64,000 nucleotides of DNA. It comes from Alkalimonas amylolytica (GTDB lineage: Bacteria > Pseudomonadota > Gammaproteobacteria > Enterobacterales > Alteromonadaceae). The stretch's first letter is position 1; each line of letters opens with the position of its first letter. The DNA is taken from the NCBI RefSeq assembly GCF_900107845.1, contig NZ_FNRM01000003.1, positions 475,025 through 539,024 of the forward strand, given 5' to 3'. Position numbers and translations under genes: made by a program. Below, piece after piece: positions 18,764 to 28,006 of the stretch. Below the pieces are notes generated by a model. That model did not search any database. It saw nothing but the letters and a program-made list of their open reading frames with translations, and was not told the origin of the DNA.

Positions 18764-21277
18764 TTATCTTTGGCTAAACCATGACTCGAAGTCAGCTACG
18801 GCCTGCGGCTTAGCAAACAAATACCCCTGAAAACAATAACAACCACTAGCCAGTAGTAGCTGGCGCTGCGCTTCTGTTTCAACGCCTTCTGCCACCAGCG
18901 CCATGCCAAAGGTGTTGGCAATGCCGATGATGGCCTCGACAATGGCCCAGTCTCTGGTTTTCTCGCCATCTTCACTTTGCCGGACAAAGTGTTGGTCAAT
19001 TTTCACTTCATCAAAGGGCAAGCGGGATAAATAAGACAAGGATGAATAACCGGTACCAAAGTCATCCATGGCAAAGCGCAGACCCAGTGCTTTTAGCTGC
19101 TGCATGCGATGCACCGCGTCATCCAAATCCGTTAATACCAGGCTTTCAGTGAGCTCCAGCGTCAGTTGTGCCGGATCCACCTGATACCGGGCAAGCAAGT
19201 CCGACATCAAACGCACAAAATCTGGCTGATAAAATTGACGCACGCTGATATTGACCGAGATACACAAGTCAGCCAACCGGGGCTGCTGTTGCCAACGCTG
19301 CAATTGCAAACAGGCTTGCTGCAATACCCAGTGGCCAATGGCCTCAATTTGACTGGACTCTTCTGCCAAGGGAATAAAGTAGGCCGGCGAAATCATGCCC
19401 CATTGTGGATGCCGCCAACGGATCAATGCTTCGACAGCGATCACCTGGCCCGCCTCTGTTAACTGAGGCTGATAAAACAACATAAACTCGTCAGCCACCA
19501 GCGCCCTGCTGATGGCCTGCTCCAGTTCAAAGCGTTGCTCCACCTCTGCCAGCATTTGTGGGTCGAAAAACCGTACCTCGCTACCGCCGGCCTGCTTGGC
19601 ATAGCTCATCGCCAGATCAGCCCGCTTTAGGCACTCCTCGGCTTGTTCCTCTGCAGAGAAAGTATAGACCCCAACACTAACCGAGCTGTTGTACTGATGA
19701 CCACTGATGGCAAAAGGCTGCTGTAACCGGACCAACAGCTGCTCAGCCTGCTGCTCGGTAATATCCCGCGCCAAAGTTGGGATCGCAGGCAAGCGTCCCA
19801 ACACCATGACAAACTCATCGCTACTTAAGCGGCCACAAAAGGTTGTTGTCGGCATTTCCTGAGCTATTCGATGGGCGACCTGCATTAACAACTGATCGCC
19901 AGCCTGATGGCCAAGCGTATCATTCAGCCGTTTGAAATCATCCAAATCAAGGTAGATAACCGCAGCAAAATAACCACTATGCGCCATCTCCTGCAATAGC
20001 TCCTGCAAGCAAAGCAGAATTTTCTTCCGGTTATAAAGCCCGGTTAACTCATCGTAATATGCCAGCCGATGAATGGTCTCATCGGCTGCCTTGCGCTCAG
20101 TAATGTCGGTAATAAAACCGAACCAGCTAATGCCATCCGCCTCTTGCTCCGGTACCGAGTTGCCCAGCACCCAGCGGCTATTTCCTTGTTCATCCAGCAC
20201 TCGGTATTCATAATTCCAGGGCGAGAAATCGGCTGCTGAGCGCTCTATCGAGCGCAGCATGCCTTCCCGATCGTCCGGGTGAATCACATCCATCACCCTG
20301 GAAGCATCCAGCGCAGCCTGTTGCGGAGAAATTCGATAAATATCACGAATGGCTTCACTGGCATAAGGAAAAGTAAAGCGCCCGTCGCTGCTGAGTTTGA
20401 ACTGATACACCAGCCCGGGTACCCGCTCGGAAATACGCTGCATCCGCTGTGACCAGAGCAATGCCATGCGCTCCGATTGGCTGCTTTCCTTTTCCATATG
20501 CTGCAAGCGCTGACGCATCCTAACCGCCACGGCAGCGATAACAAGCAGTCCAACTGCAACCATCACCGCCAAAGCTCCTAGCGTAGCTTTGCTAATATGA
20601 ACGCCACTCAAGCCTTGAATCGTCTCAGCGGGCAGATACAAGGTAGCATGCATCGCCAGGTAATGCATACTGGCAATCGCCAGCCCCATCACCACGGCAC
20701 TGATCAGCTTCAGGATCTCATGTTGAGTAATGAAAGGACGTAGCAATGGCCGCACTGACAGCGCCAAAGTGGCCAGCACCACAGCTACCAGCACGGAAAC
20801 AATAAAAAGATCCAGCCGATACAACCGCTCGGCCTGAAGCACCATAGCGGCCATACCGGTGTAATGCATAATGCCAATACCGGCACCCATCAAAAAGCCA
20901 CCCAACACGATGCCACGCCAATGGATCTTCGGCATGGCAACCACATGCAAAATCACGGCGGCTGCCAGCACGGCCGGGACTATCGACAATAAAGTAGCCC
21001 CCAACTGATAGTCCACTTGCACCGGCAGCTCAAAGGCCATCATGCCAGTAAAGTGCATGGCCCAAACGCCGCCTCCCAAGGCGATGGCACCCAGGCCATG
21101 CCAAAGTCGACGGATGTGGATGGAACGGGTAGAGCGCATTAACTGGCCGAAGTTAAAACTGGTATGGGCAGCCAAAATGGCAATCAGCAACGACAACAGC
21201 ACCAGTAAGGGCTGATGGCTACCACTAAGGGCCTGACTGAAGTCGGTTGTATGATCGGCAAATGCCAGCAGTGACAT
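18764..21277 (-). CDS. MHYT-PAS-GGDEF-EAL membrane protein
   Basis: About 837 residues. The N-terminal seven-helix MHYT sensor shows MHFTGMMAF, MHYTGMAAM and MHYLAMHA, proposed to bind a metal and sense O2, CO or NO. A PAS domain (about 285-395) and a GGDEF domain follow. The cyclase motif is degenerate (SSDEF in GRLSSDEFVMVLGR), while the EAL domain keeps VEALIRWRHP and DDFGTGYSSLSYLSRLP. It is therefore probably a c-di-GMP phosphodiesterase with a regulatory GGDEF. I choose the ATG with AGGA seven bases upstream over the GTG at 21364. The two c-di-GMP genes are 76 bp apart or more and on one strand. Confidence 0.9.
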   Translation of the reverse strand: MSLLAFADHTTDFSQALSGSHQPLLVLLSLLIAILAAHTSFNFGQLMRSTRSIHIRRLWHGLGAIALGGGVWAMHFTGMMAFELPVQVDYQLGATLLSIVPAVLAAAVILHVVAMPKIHWRGIVLGGFLMGAGIGIMHYTGMAAMVLQAERLYRLDLFIVSVLVAVVLATLALSVRPLLRPFITQHEILKLISAVVMGLAIASMHYLAMHATLYLPAETIQGLSGVHISKATLGALAVMVAVGLLVIAAVAVRMRQRLQHMEKESSQSERMALLWSQRMQRISERVPGLVYQFKLSSDGRFTFPYASEAIRDIYRISPQQAALDASRVMDVIHPDDREGMLRSIERSAADFSPWNYEYRVLDEQGNSRWVLGNSVPEQEADGISWFGFITDITERKAADETIHRLAYYDELTGLYNRKKILLCLQELLQEMAHSGYFAAVIYLDLDDFKRLNDTLGHQAGDQLLMQVAHRIAQEMPTTTFCGRLSSDEFVMVLGRLPAIPTLARDITEQQAEQLLVRLQQPFAISGHQYNSSVSVGVYTFSAEEQAEECLKRADLAMSYAKQAGGSEVRFFDPQMLAEVEQRFELEQAISRALVADEFMLFYQPQLTEAGQVIAVEALIRWRHPQWGMISPAYFIPLAEESSQIEAIGHWVLQQACLQLQRWQQQPRLADLCISVNISVRQFYQPDFVRLMSDLLARYQVDPAQLTLELTESLVLTDLDDAVHRMQQLKALGLRFAMDDFGTGYSSLSYLSRLPFDEVKIDQHFVRQSEDGEKTRDWAIVEAIIGIANTFGMALVAEGVETEAQRQLLLASGCYCFQGYLFAKPQAVADFESWFSQR

Positions 21278-21390
21278 ACAGGTTCCTGCAAAATAAAACG
21301 CTAAACTAACTATAAAGTTCAGTGCTTTGACGGTGAGCTGCTTTGTCTGATCTAAGCACAGCAATGACTATTCGTCGAGCCAGATAAGAG

Positions 21391-21412
21391 AAACCCAGCC
21401 GAAGCCGGGTTT
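21391..21412 (-). terminator. Intrinsic terminator after ybiT
   Basis: On the minus strand AAACCCGGC, TTCG tetraloop, GCTGGGTTT, then CTCTTAT. The stem has one mismatch and the T tract is broken, but it lies 17 bp past the ybiT stop. Confidence 0.65.
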
Positions 21413-21429
21413 GTTGATGGAGTCACAAC

Positions 21430-23028
21430 TTAGCGTTGTTGTTGGTCTTGCTCTTTCAAATAGTCATCGTAGCTACCGGCAAAGTTACGCACGCCATCGG
21501 CAGTGATTTCAATGATGCGGGTGGCCAGTGAGGAGACAAACTCCCGATCGTGACTAACAAAAATCAGGGTACCCGGAAAATCCAGCAGGGCCTGGTTTAG
21601 GGATTCAATGGATTCCATATCCAGGTGGTTGGTCGGCTCATCCATTAACAGAATATTGGGCCGCTGCAGCATCAACTTGCCAAAAATCATCCGGCCTTTC
21701 TCACCACCCGATAAGGCTGTGACCGGCTTTAAAATATCGTCTTTGGAAAACAGCATGCGGCCAAGCACAGCACGCACGGCCTGTTCATCCTGCTGCGGCT
21801 GCTTCCATTGCAACATCCAGTCAAACACCGTCATTTTGTGCTGGAACAAATAGGCATGATCCTGAGCATAATAGCCAATTTCGGCATTCTCTGACCATTT
21901 CACCAGACCTGAGTCTACCTGATATTCACCCATCAGGCATTTGAGCAAGGTGGTTTTACCAATACCGTTGGCACCAATTACCGCCACTTTTTCGCCCACT
22001 TCAATCAGAGCGGATACACCTTTTAATACCGCCAGCTCATCAAAGCTCTTTTGCACATCTTTTAATTCCAGTGCCTGACGATACAGCTGCTTATGCTGCT
22101 CAAAACGAATAAAAGGGTTAACGCGACTGGATGCCTTGACTTCCGCCAACTGAATTTTCTCAATCTGCTTGGCTCGCGACGTGGCCTGCTTGGCTTTGGA
22201 GGCATTGGCCGAAAAACGGCTGACAAAACTTTGCAGCTCAGCGATTTGCTCTTTCTTCTTGGCATTCTCGTTCAGTAATTGCTCCCGGGCCTGAGTGGCC
22301 GCAAACATGTACTGATCGTAATTGCCCGGATAAAGCCGAAGCTCACCGTAATCGATATCGGCCATATGGGTACATACCCGGTTTAAGAAGTGCCGATCGT
22401 GCGAAATGATCACCATGGTGCTGCTGCGCTCGGCCAGCACATTCTCCAGCCAGCGAATGGTATGAATATCCAGGTTGTTGGTCGGTTCATCCAACAGCAT
22501 GATATCCGGATTGGAGAACAGCACCTGCGCCAACAGTACCCTTAGCTTTAAGCCTGGTGCCAGCGTCGACATCAAATCAAAATGCTGCTCGACCGGAATG
22601 CCAACGCCAATCAGCAACTCGCCAGCACGGGCTTCGGCAGTGTAACCATCCATTTCGCCAAACTGCACTTCCAGATCGGCCACCCGCATGCCGTCTTCTT
22701 CGCTCATCTCGGCACTGCCATAGATGCGATCACGCTCGGCTTTTACCTGCCACAGTTCTTCATGGCCCATAATCACCGTATCAACAATGCTGAACTGTTC
22801 GTAGGCGAATTGATCCTGCCGCAGCTTACCAACCCGCATATTGGGCTCGACCGAAACATTGCCAGCAGAAGGCTCCTGCTCACCACTTAAAATGCGCATA
22901 AAGGTGGACTTACCGCAGCCGTTGGCACCAATCAGGCCATAACGGTTGCCCTGGCCAAATTTAACGGAAATGTTTTCAAACAGCGGTTTGGAGCCAAACT
23001 GCATGGTGATATTGGCGGCAGAAATCAT
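21430..23028 (-). CDS. ybiT: ABC-F ATPase YbiT
   Basis: A 532-residue soluble ABC-F protein with two nucleotide-binding domains and no membrane part. NBD1 has GANGCGKST and [13 protein letters not shown]2 has [18 protein letters not shown] and [10 protein letters not shown]. The interdomain linker [21 protein letters not shown] is typical of YbiT, which acts at the ribosomal E site on stalled complexes. The first signature motif is replaced by [11 protein letters not shown], which I recall being similarly degenerate in E. coli YbiT. Start at [12 protein letters not shown] aligns with the family; the 10-residue upstream extension does not. Confidence 0.95.
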   Translation of the reverse strand: MISAANITMQFGSKPLFENISVKFGQGNRYGLIGANGCGKSTFMRILSGEQEPSAGNVSVEPNMRVGKLRQDQFAYEQFSIVDTVIMGHEELWQVKAERDRIYGSAEMSEEDGMRVADLEVQFGEMDGYTAEARAGELLIGVGIPVEQHFDLMSTLAPGLKLRVLLAQVLFSNPDIMLLDEPTNNLDIHTIRWLENVLAERSSTMVIISHDRHFLNRVCTHMADIDYGELRLYPGNYDQYMFAATQAREQLLNENAKKKEQIAELQSFVSRFSANASKAKQATSRAKQIEKIQLAEVKASSRVNPFIRFEQHKQLYRQALELKDVQKSFDELAVLKGVSALIEVGEKVAVIGANGIGKTTLLKCLMGEYQVDSGLVKWSENAEIGYYAQDHAYLFQHKMTVFDWMLQWKQPQQDEQAVRAVLGRMLFSKDDILKPVTALSGGEKGRMIFGKLMLQRPNILLMDEPTNHLDMESIESLNQALLDFPGTLIFVSHDREFVSSLATRIIEITADGVRNFAGSYDDYLKEQDQQQR

Positions 23029-23123
23029 GCTTTTCAGTGTCTCGGATGGTTGCAGCAAAAGGGGCGCTAATCTACGCGAAATGCAGCCTTAGCGCAATGC
23101 CATGCCCGAAAAAAGCGCATTAT

Positions 23124-23738
23124 TTAATCATGGCCCCAAGGTGCCGGTGGCTGCTCCGTCAAAGGTTCGGTTAAGTCAAAATCAATGCGCCAGCTCCAGT
23201 TGTCACCACGGACTGTGCCATAGGTGTAACGCACTCCGGGTTCAATTTCGATGCGCCAGCCACGAAAATAGCCCGATTCTTCAGTACGCGGGATCGATTG
23301 AAACTGCTGCGTGATGACAGAGCCTTCGCCAACGGTGAACCCGCCATACATGGTGTTGCTGTCGTCACTGCCATCGGCTTTGCGGTGATCGTGCCGGAGC
23401 TCCAGGCCATCGGCATGGCGACTGATGATCCAGGTGCGGGAGCGATCCCAGCTTTGGCTTGCTTCCAGCTCGATATGAAAAGGTAATTTCAGCTGATCGT
23501 CACTGCACTCCCGGAAATGCACAATCAACAGCTCAGTCCCCGTTAGCATGTCATCGCCTTGCGGCTCCAATGTCAAACCACCGGGGTAAGCTTTGCCGCA
23601 GTGCTGTGCCAGGGCCTGAAAAAACTGTTCAAACGGCTGGCTGTCGGCTGCAGGAGCTCCATTGGTACTATTTTGCATGTGCGGGTTGCACCCTGCCAGC
23701 AGCAACACCAAGCTTATCCATCCTATTCTTTGTTTCAT
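23124..23738 (-). CDS. Uncharacterised lipoprotein
   Basis: A 204-residue exported protein with lipobox LLAGC (Cys17). The mature part has no domain I recognise. Residues 33-95 (QPFEQFFQALAQHCGKAYPGG, split by one Cys; another Cys in FRECSDDQ) and the C-terminal Trp/Tyr-rich strands (GWRIEIEPGVRYTYG, NWSWRIDFDL) suggest a mainly beta secreted domain with one disulfide. It is divergent from the alcohol dehydrogenase gene. Confidence 0.75.
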   Translation of the reverse strand: MKQRIGWISLVLLLAGCNPHMQNSTNGAPAADSQPFEQFFQALAQHCGKAYPGGLTLEPQGDDMLTGTELLIVHFRECSDDQLKLPFHIELEASQSWDRSRTWIISRHADGLELRHDHRKADGSDDSNTMYGGFTVGEGSVITQQFQSIPRTEESGYFRGWRIEIEPGVRYTYGTVRGDNWSWRIDFDLTEPLTEQPPAPWGHD

Positions 23739-23863
23739 CGAATCTCTCCCAGGGGTTTGTCTGCATCTACCCTACTGCATGCCGCTTAGGCTGGCAATTG
23801 ACTTTGCATAGCCGCTTTAATTGGTGTACAAACCTAAGTATTCACCATCACTGGTTTAGCAAC

Positions 23864-25087
23864 ATGCGGTTTACCCTGGAAAAAATGGCCTTACGCCTGT
23901 ACATGATGGCTTTGAAAATGGGCACGGCTTTGCTGCCCTTTCGCTGGCCGAGGGTCTTTCAAGGCCCTGGTAGCAGCCGCTTGTTGCTGCAGCATATTCA
24001 GCAGCAGGAAACCGGCGGCTTGCTGCTGGTAACTGATAGTGCCTTGCGGCAGCTGGGTTTGCTTGATCCCTTACTTGCAGAACTCGAAAGCCTTGGTATT
24101 CGCTACCAGATGTTCGATCAGATCACACCGGATCCAGTCAATGCGCAAATTGAAGCCGGTTATCAAGCGCTGGTGGCAGCCGATGCCAACGCCTTGCTGG
24201 CGGTTGGTGGTGGCTCGGTGATAGATGCCGCCAAACTGATTGGCGCCCGGGCAAAAAATAAAAAGTCGGTGTTAAAAATGACTGGCATGCTCAGGGTGTG
24301 GCGTGGCATGCTGCCGGTCTACGCCATTCCCACCACGGCGGGTACCGGCTCTGAAGTGACCATCGCAGCCGTGGTGTCGGATCCGGAGCGCCAGCGAAAG
24401 CTGCCCTTAATTGATGTGCGTTTGCTGCCCAAAGCTGCCGCCCTGGATGCTCATCTGATGGCCGGGCTTCCGCCTGCCATCACCGCCAGCACCGGCATGG
24501 ATGCGCTTACCCACGCCATTGAGGCCTATTTATCACGAAATGCCACCCGCACAACCGATCAGCAGGCACTGGCGGCAGCCCAGGCGATTTTTAGTCATTT
24601 ACCGCGCGCCTTTGCACACGGTGCAGATCTGGAAGCACGCCAACAGATGGCCGAAGCCTCTCACTTGGCCGGTAAAGCCTTTACCGTGGCAGGCGTGGGT
24701 TACATTCATGCCATCGCCCATCAGCTTGGTGCCCACTATCATATCCCCCATGGATTAGCCAATGCCATGGTGATGCCCTCTGTGCTGGCGTTTTCTCTAC
24801 CGGCTTGTGAAAAGCGCATGGCCAGCCTTGCTCGTCATTGCCAATTGGCAAGTAGTACGCAAAGTGATCAGCAGGCCGCGCTGGCCCTGATTGATCACAT
24901 TATTCAACTGAATCAAAGCTTTGGAATTGCCAACAAAGTACCGCAGCTGCAAGCATCCGATATTGCCGCCATTGCCAAAGCAGCGCTGGCCGAAGCCCGC
25001 TTTACCTATGCGGTGCCGCGCTACCTGAACCAGCAAAGTGCCGGGCAACTTATAAGCGAGCTGCTACCGGACGCTAGCGCTGATTAA
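23864..25087 (+). CDS. Iron-type (group III) alcohol dehydrogenase
   Basis: A 407-residue NAD(P)-dependent dehydrogenase. The dinucleotide site LAVGGGSVIDAAKLIG, PTTAGTGSEVT, and the metal-binding histidines in MDALTHAIEAYLS, IHAIAHQLGAHY and HIPHGLANAMVMP are all present. The start at MRFTLEKMAL is a choice among several; a second Met seven residues later is possible, and open sequence far upstream (from 23459) runs antisense through the lipoprotein gene and is not real. Substrate unknown (short or medium alcohols are usual). The 3' end overlaps the convergent peptidase gene by 14 bp. Confidence 0.9.
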   Translation: MRFTLEKMALRLYMMALKMGTALLPFRWPRVFQGPGSSRLLLQHIQQQETGGLLLVTDSALRQLGLLDPLLAELESLGIRYQMFDQITPDPVNAQIEAGYQALVAADANALLAVGGGSVIDAAKLIGARAKNKKSVLKMTGMLRVWRGMLPVYAIPTTAGTGSEVTIAAVVSDPERQRKLPLIDVRLLPKAAALDAHLMAGLPPAITASTGMDALTHAIEAYLSRNATRTTDQQALAAAQAIFSHLPRAFAHGADLEARQQMAEASHLAGKAFTVAGVGYIHAIAHQLGAHYHIPHGLANAMVMPSVLAFSLPACEKRMASLARHCQLASSTQSDQQAALALIDHIIQLNQSFGIANKVPQLQASDIAAIAKAALAEARFTYAVPRYLNQQSAGQLISELLPDASAD

Positions 25088-26015
25088 GCAGGTAATCCAG
25101 CGCACCACAAATAGCGGCTTGCTGAGCCAGCACACAGTTTTCCGGCGTGCTGCGCGGACTGTCCGGGTAGACCTCCGTGGTGGTAACAAAAGCCGCATCG
25201 GTCATGCCTGCGCATAGCCCGGCTCCTTTGGTATCGTACAAAATCACCCCTGACTGCACCAGAGGCTCACCAATCAAGCAGCCCTGCTCATCCGGCTCGG
25301 CAATATGAGTGACCTTTGCTACCGCCTCGATAATGGCTTGCTGAAAGGCGGGGGCGGGCTGCTTCGTATCCCCCACCAGATAAAAACCATCCGGGATATT
25401 CCAGTTGGTATTGACGGTGCCATCGCGTGCTGCTTTGGCCGGGCGGAACTCGCTGTTGTCGCTGTCGGTGGTTTCGTGCAAATCGATGTGTGCCAGCCAG
25501 TTGGCAGTGACTGACTGCACATATTGCATTGCCTGGGCCGACTCCGGTGCCGGGCTTGGGATAGTCAGGTTTTGCTTGGTAAATGAGCGATTGGGATCCA
25601 CCGCCTTTGGATTCCAGCGGTTGATGGTCTCATAGCCCCAGGGGCTTACACAAGGCAGCACCAGCAGGTTGAAATGCTGGCTGTAACTCAGTGCTTGCTG
25701 ACGTAAAAAAGCCAAGGCACCATGCACCCCGCTGGTCTCATAGCCGTGCACGCCACCGGTTACCAGCACCGAGGGTTTGGCCGGATCCCAGCAACGACTT
25801 TTTACCGCAAACAGCGGGTAGTCAGCACCAACCAGCTCCCGGTGATCCAACCGACCATACTGCTCCACATCAAAATCCTGTTGCAGTGCATTCAGCTGGC
25901 TTAGCACATCACTTTGATAACTGCGCTGAATTTGCTGCTGCTTTAACCATGCAGCCTTTTCAACTTCGCCCCATGGCGTGTTTGCTGTACCTATCGGGTA
26001 GGTCGAGGACATCAT
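25074..26015 (-). CDS. M14-family zinc carboxypeptidase / deacylase
   Basis: A 313-residue protein with the metal-binding GGVHGYETSG (HxxE), the basic VDPNRSF, the third zinc ligand in HIDLHETTDSD, and TTEVYPDSPR near the end, which probably holds the general-base Glu. The order fits the AspA/AstE and DUF2817-like side of M14. No signal peptide is seen, so a cytosolic peptidase or deacylase is likely. The ATG chosen has AAGG nine bases upstream; a GTG nine codons earlier is also open. Confidence 0.84.
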   Translation of the reverse strand: MMSSTYPIGTANTPWGEVEKAAWLKQQQIQRSYQSDVLSQLNALQQDFDVEQYGRLDHRELVGADYPLFAVKSRCWDPAKPSVLVTGGVHGYETSGVHGALAFLRQQALSYSQHFNLLVLPCVSPWGYETINRWNPKAVDPNRSFTKQNLTIPSPAPESAQAMQYVQSVTANWLAHIDLHETTDSDNSEFRPAKAARDGTVNTNWNIPDGFYLVGDTKQPAPAFQQAIIEAVAKVTHIAEPDEQGCLIGEPLVQSGVILYDTKGAGLCAGMTDAAFVTTTEVYPDSPRSTPENCVLAQQAAICGALDYLLNQR

Positions 26016-26245
26016 ACAACGGCACCTTATCACCTTTTTCACATTGGCTTAGATAGTAGCAAGAGTCTGATTATCCAAACAGCCATAACGCGGCAACTTG
26101 CAAGAAATGTAGGATCCACAACAACCCGTTCCGAATAAAGTGCCAACCAAGCAACGTGCTTTCGCAAGCGCTGTGTTTAAATAGCCGAATATGCTAAAAT
26201 GCCGCTCCGAATACAGTAACTTGTTCGAAATCAATAGAGTCCTTT

Positions 26246-26638
26246 ATGCGCGTTGTTGTCCGTTTATTTTTCCGTTCTATCCGCCTGATAGTAACTCCCT
26301 TTCTACTGCTTACTGAAAAGCTCAGTACACCAACACCGATAAAGCGTGATCCAAGCGCACAACTGGAGGTCGATCAAGCCTGCCAGCAGTTGGTGATGTA
26401 TCAGTTTTTGGCCTGTCCTTTTTGCATCAAGGTACGTAAAGAAATAGCCCGACTTAACCTGAATATCGAAAAGCGGGATGCTCAGCACAATGCCGCTCAC
26501 AGAGCGGAGCTTGAAGCAGGCGGTGGCCGGGTAAAGGTACCTTGTTTACGTATTGAGAATGAGCATAAAGAAGTACGCTGGCTGTATGAATCCAACGATA
26601 TCATGGCTTATTTACAACAGCAGTTTGAGCCAAAATAG
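26246..26638 (+). CDS. Membrane-anchored glutaredoxin
   Basis: A 130-residue protein. A hydrophobic N-terminal helix (VVVRLFFRSIRLIVTPFLLL, about 2-21) precedes a glutaredoxin fold with the active site CPFC (LACPFCIKVRKEI) and the cis-Pro and glutathione-binding region (KVPCLRIENE, then WLYESNDIMAYL). The helix with several Arg residues suggests an inner-membrane anchor with the redox domain in the cytosol. The dithiol site indicates glutathione-dependent disulfide reduction. Confidence 0.85.
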   Translation: MRVVVRLFFRSIRLIVTPFLLLTEKLSTPTPIKRDPSAQLEVDQACQQLVMYQFLACPFCIKVRKEIARLNLNIEKRDAQHNAAHRAELEAGGGRVKVPCLRIENEHKEVRWLYESNDIMAYLQQQFEPK

Positions 26639-26718
26639 CTTGTCCCCCTTACAGCCAGGTTGATCTGGTCACGATTTGTACTAGAATCAAACGATTCTGT
26701 TACATTTGGTACCAGGCC

Positions 26719-27561
26719 ATGGCCGTAGATCTTAGCAAAGCCCCCCATATTCTGGTGGTGCATGGTGTACAGACCGGCAGTAACCAGCAGATTTCACTGG
26801 ATAAATCCGTTCGTCGGTTGGTAGATCGAGTGCTTGCAGCCAGCCACATCTGCGAAGATTATCAGGTGCTGCAATACCTGTATGAAGACAAAAACGACGC
26901 CCATCCCACCGTGCAACTTGGAAAACAACTGGCAACCGCCATTGCCCGTGGTCGACCACTAACCCGACGTGCCTTGACGATGACGGTAGATTTGATTGGC
27001 GATGTGGTGATAGCTGCCGGCCAGGCTAGTACAGCAGCGAGTATTCGCGCTGGACTGCGCCAGCAGATCCTGCAATCCCATCAGCAAGGCCACCGGGTAC
27101 TGTTGCTGGCCCATAGCCTGGGCAGCTTTTATGCCTTGCAGGTACTGAACGAACTGATTGCAGAGCCCGGACTTTTTCAGGGCGAAGACCGTCGCCTCTG
27201 GCCAGTGCAGGGGCTGGTAACCATGGGTAGCCCGCTGGGGCTGGATTTACAAATCGGCCCCTGGCCCATCTTTCCAAAAGTCACCCTGCTTCCCCTCCCC
27301 GCACAACATGAGCGACTGCCCTGGCACAACTTTTACAGCCGACATGATCCCATCGTTAGCGGCCGGGTGTTTGGCAGTAAAGTTGAAGTAGAGGGCACAG
27401 AAGGGCCTCTCGAGCTGCGGTATCGCAAAGGCTGCGATGACAAAGGCTGGTTATTGCATGGTCATTACGTCAACACCGGTCAGCGCTGGTTACTGGCGCA
27501 TACCGCTTACTGGCAAGATCCGTCATTAGGCTTACGTTTAGTAGCGATGCTTTGGGGGTAA
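26719..27561 (+). CDS. Alpha/beta hydrolase-fold protein
   Basis: A 280-residue cytosolic protein. The early strand PHILVVHGVQTG gives the oxyanion region, and LLLAHSLGSFYALQVLNEL contains a G/A-x-S-x-G nucleophile elbow. The late acid and His are probably in FYSRHDPIVSG and LLHGHYVNT. This looks like an intracellular lipase or esterase. It is followed after 1 bp by a small lipoprotein gene, so the two are probably one operon. Confidence 0.75.
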   Translation: MAVDLSKAPHILVVHGVQTGSNQQISLDKSVRRLVDRVLAASHICEDYQVLQYLYEDKNDAHPTVQLGKQLATAIARGRPLTRRALTMTVDLIGDVVIAAGQASTAASIRAGLRQQILQSHQQGHRVLLLAHSLGSFYALQVLNELIAEPGLFQGEDRRLWPVQGLVTMGSPLGLDLQIGPWPIFPKVTLLPLPAQHERLPWHNFYSRHDPIVSGRVFGSKVEVEGTEGPLELRYRKGCDDKGWLLHGHYVNTGQRWLLAHTAYWQDPSLGLRLVAMLWG

Positions 27562-27562
27562 A

Positions 27563-28006
27563 ATGAAAACACTATTTTTTATACTGATACTGAGTTTGTC
27601 GGGCTGCAGCATCGTGCATTACACCGCCGAGGCCGATTTACCCGATACAGAAGCGCGGGCTGCTGTTTTGCATTACCGCCAAGGCGATAGCGTCCTGCAC
27701 ATCATACGCTGTGGCGCCCCACCACTGCTGTTGGTCGCGGGCTTGCAAGGCCAGGAGCCACTGCAAAGCCAGGACTATCGGGATAGCGCTGGAGCCAGCT
27801 GTCTGTTGTTGCAGCGCGCTGGCCAACCAGTGTTGCTCAACGAACTTAGCGCAGATCAAAACTACGACTTGGTGGTGCAATGCCAGCTTGCGCAGTTACC
27901 GGCAGCAAACAGTTATACCTTTAGCCCGCTTGAGCGCAAGCGCCAGTGGCTTTGGCCTGGAAATGCAGCGCCCTGGACACCCAGCCCCTGCGTTGACAAA
28001 GATTAA
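27563..28006 (+). CDS. Small lipoprotein paired with the hydrolase
   Basis: A 147-residue exported protein with lipobox LSGC (Cys15). The mature region has Cys residues near 50, 80, 105 and 142 and no domain I recognise. GGGGG directly before the ATG overlaps the hydrolase stop region, so translation is likely coupled. It ends in a 4-bp overlap with the convergent SIMPL gene. Confidence 0.7.
   Translation: MKTLFFILILSLSGCSIVHYTAEADLPDTEARAAVLHYRQGDSVLHIIRCGAPPLLLVAGLQGQEPLQSQDYRDSAGASCLLLQRAGQPVLLNELSADQNYDLVVQCQLAQLPAANSYTFSPLERKRQWLWPGNAAPWTPSPCVDKD

Noticed and set aside
21430-23028. ABC transporter ATPase
   Set aside because: Two fused NBDs, no transmembrane partner, and the linker and motifs match the ABC-F translation factor YbiT.
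23459-23863. Long N-terminal extension of the iron-type alcohol dehydrogenase
   Set aside because: The open frame runs antisense through the lipoprotein gene, has no dehydrogenase-like sequence and would break the family's normal length.
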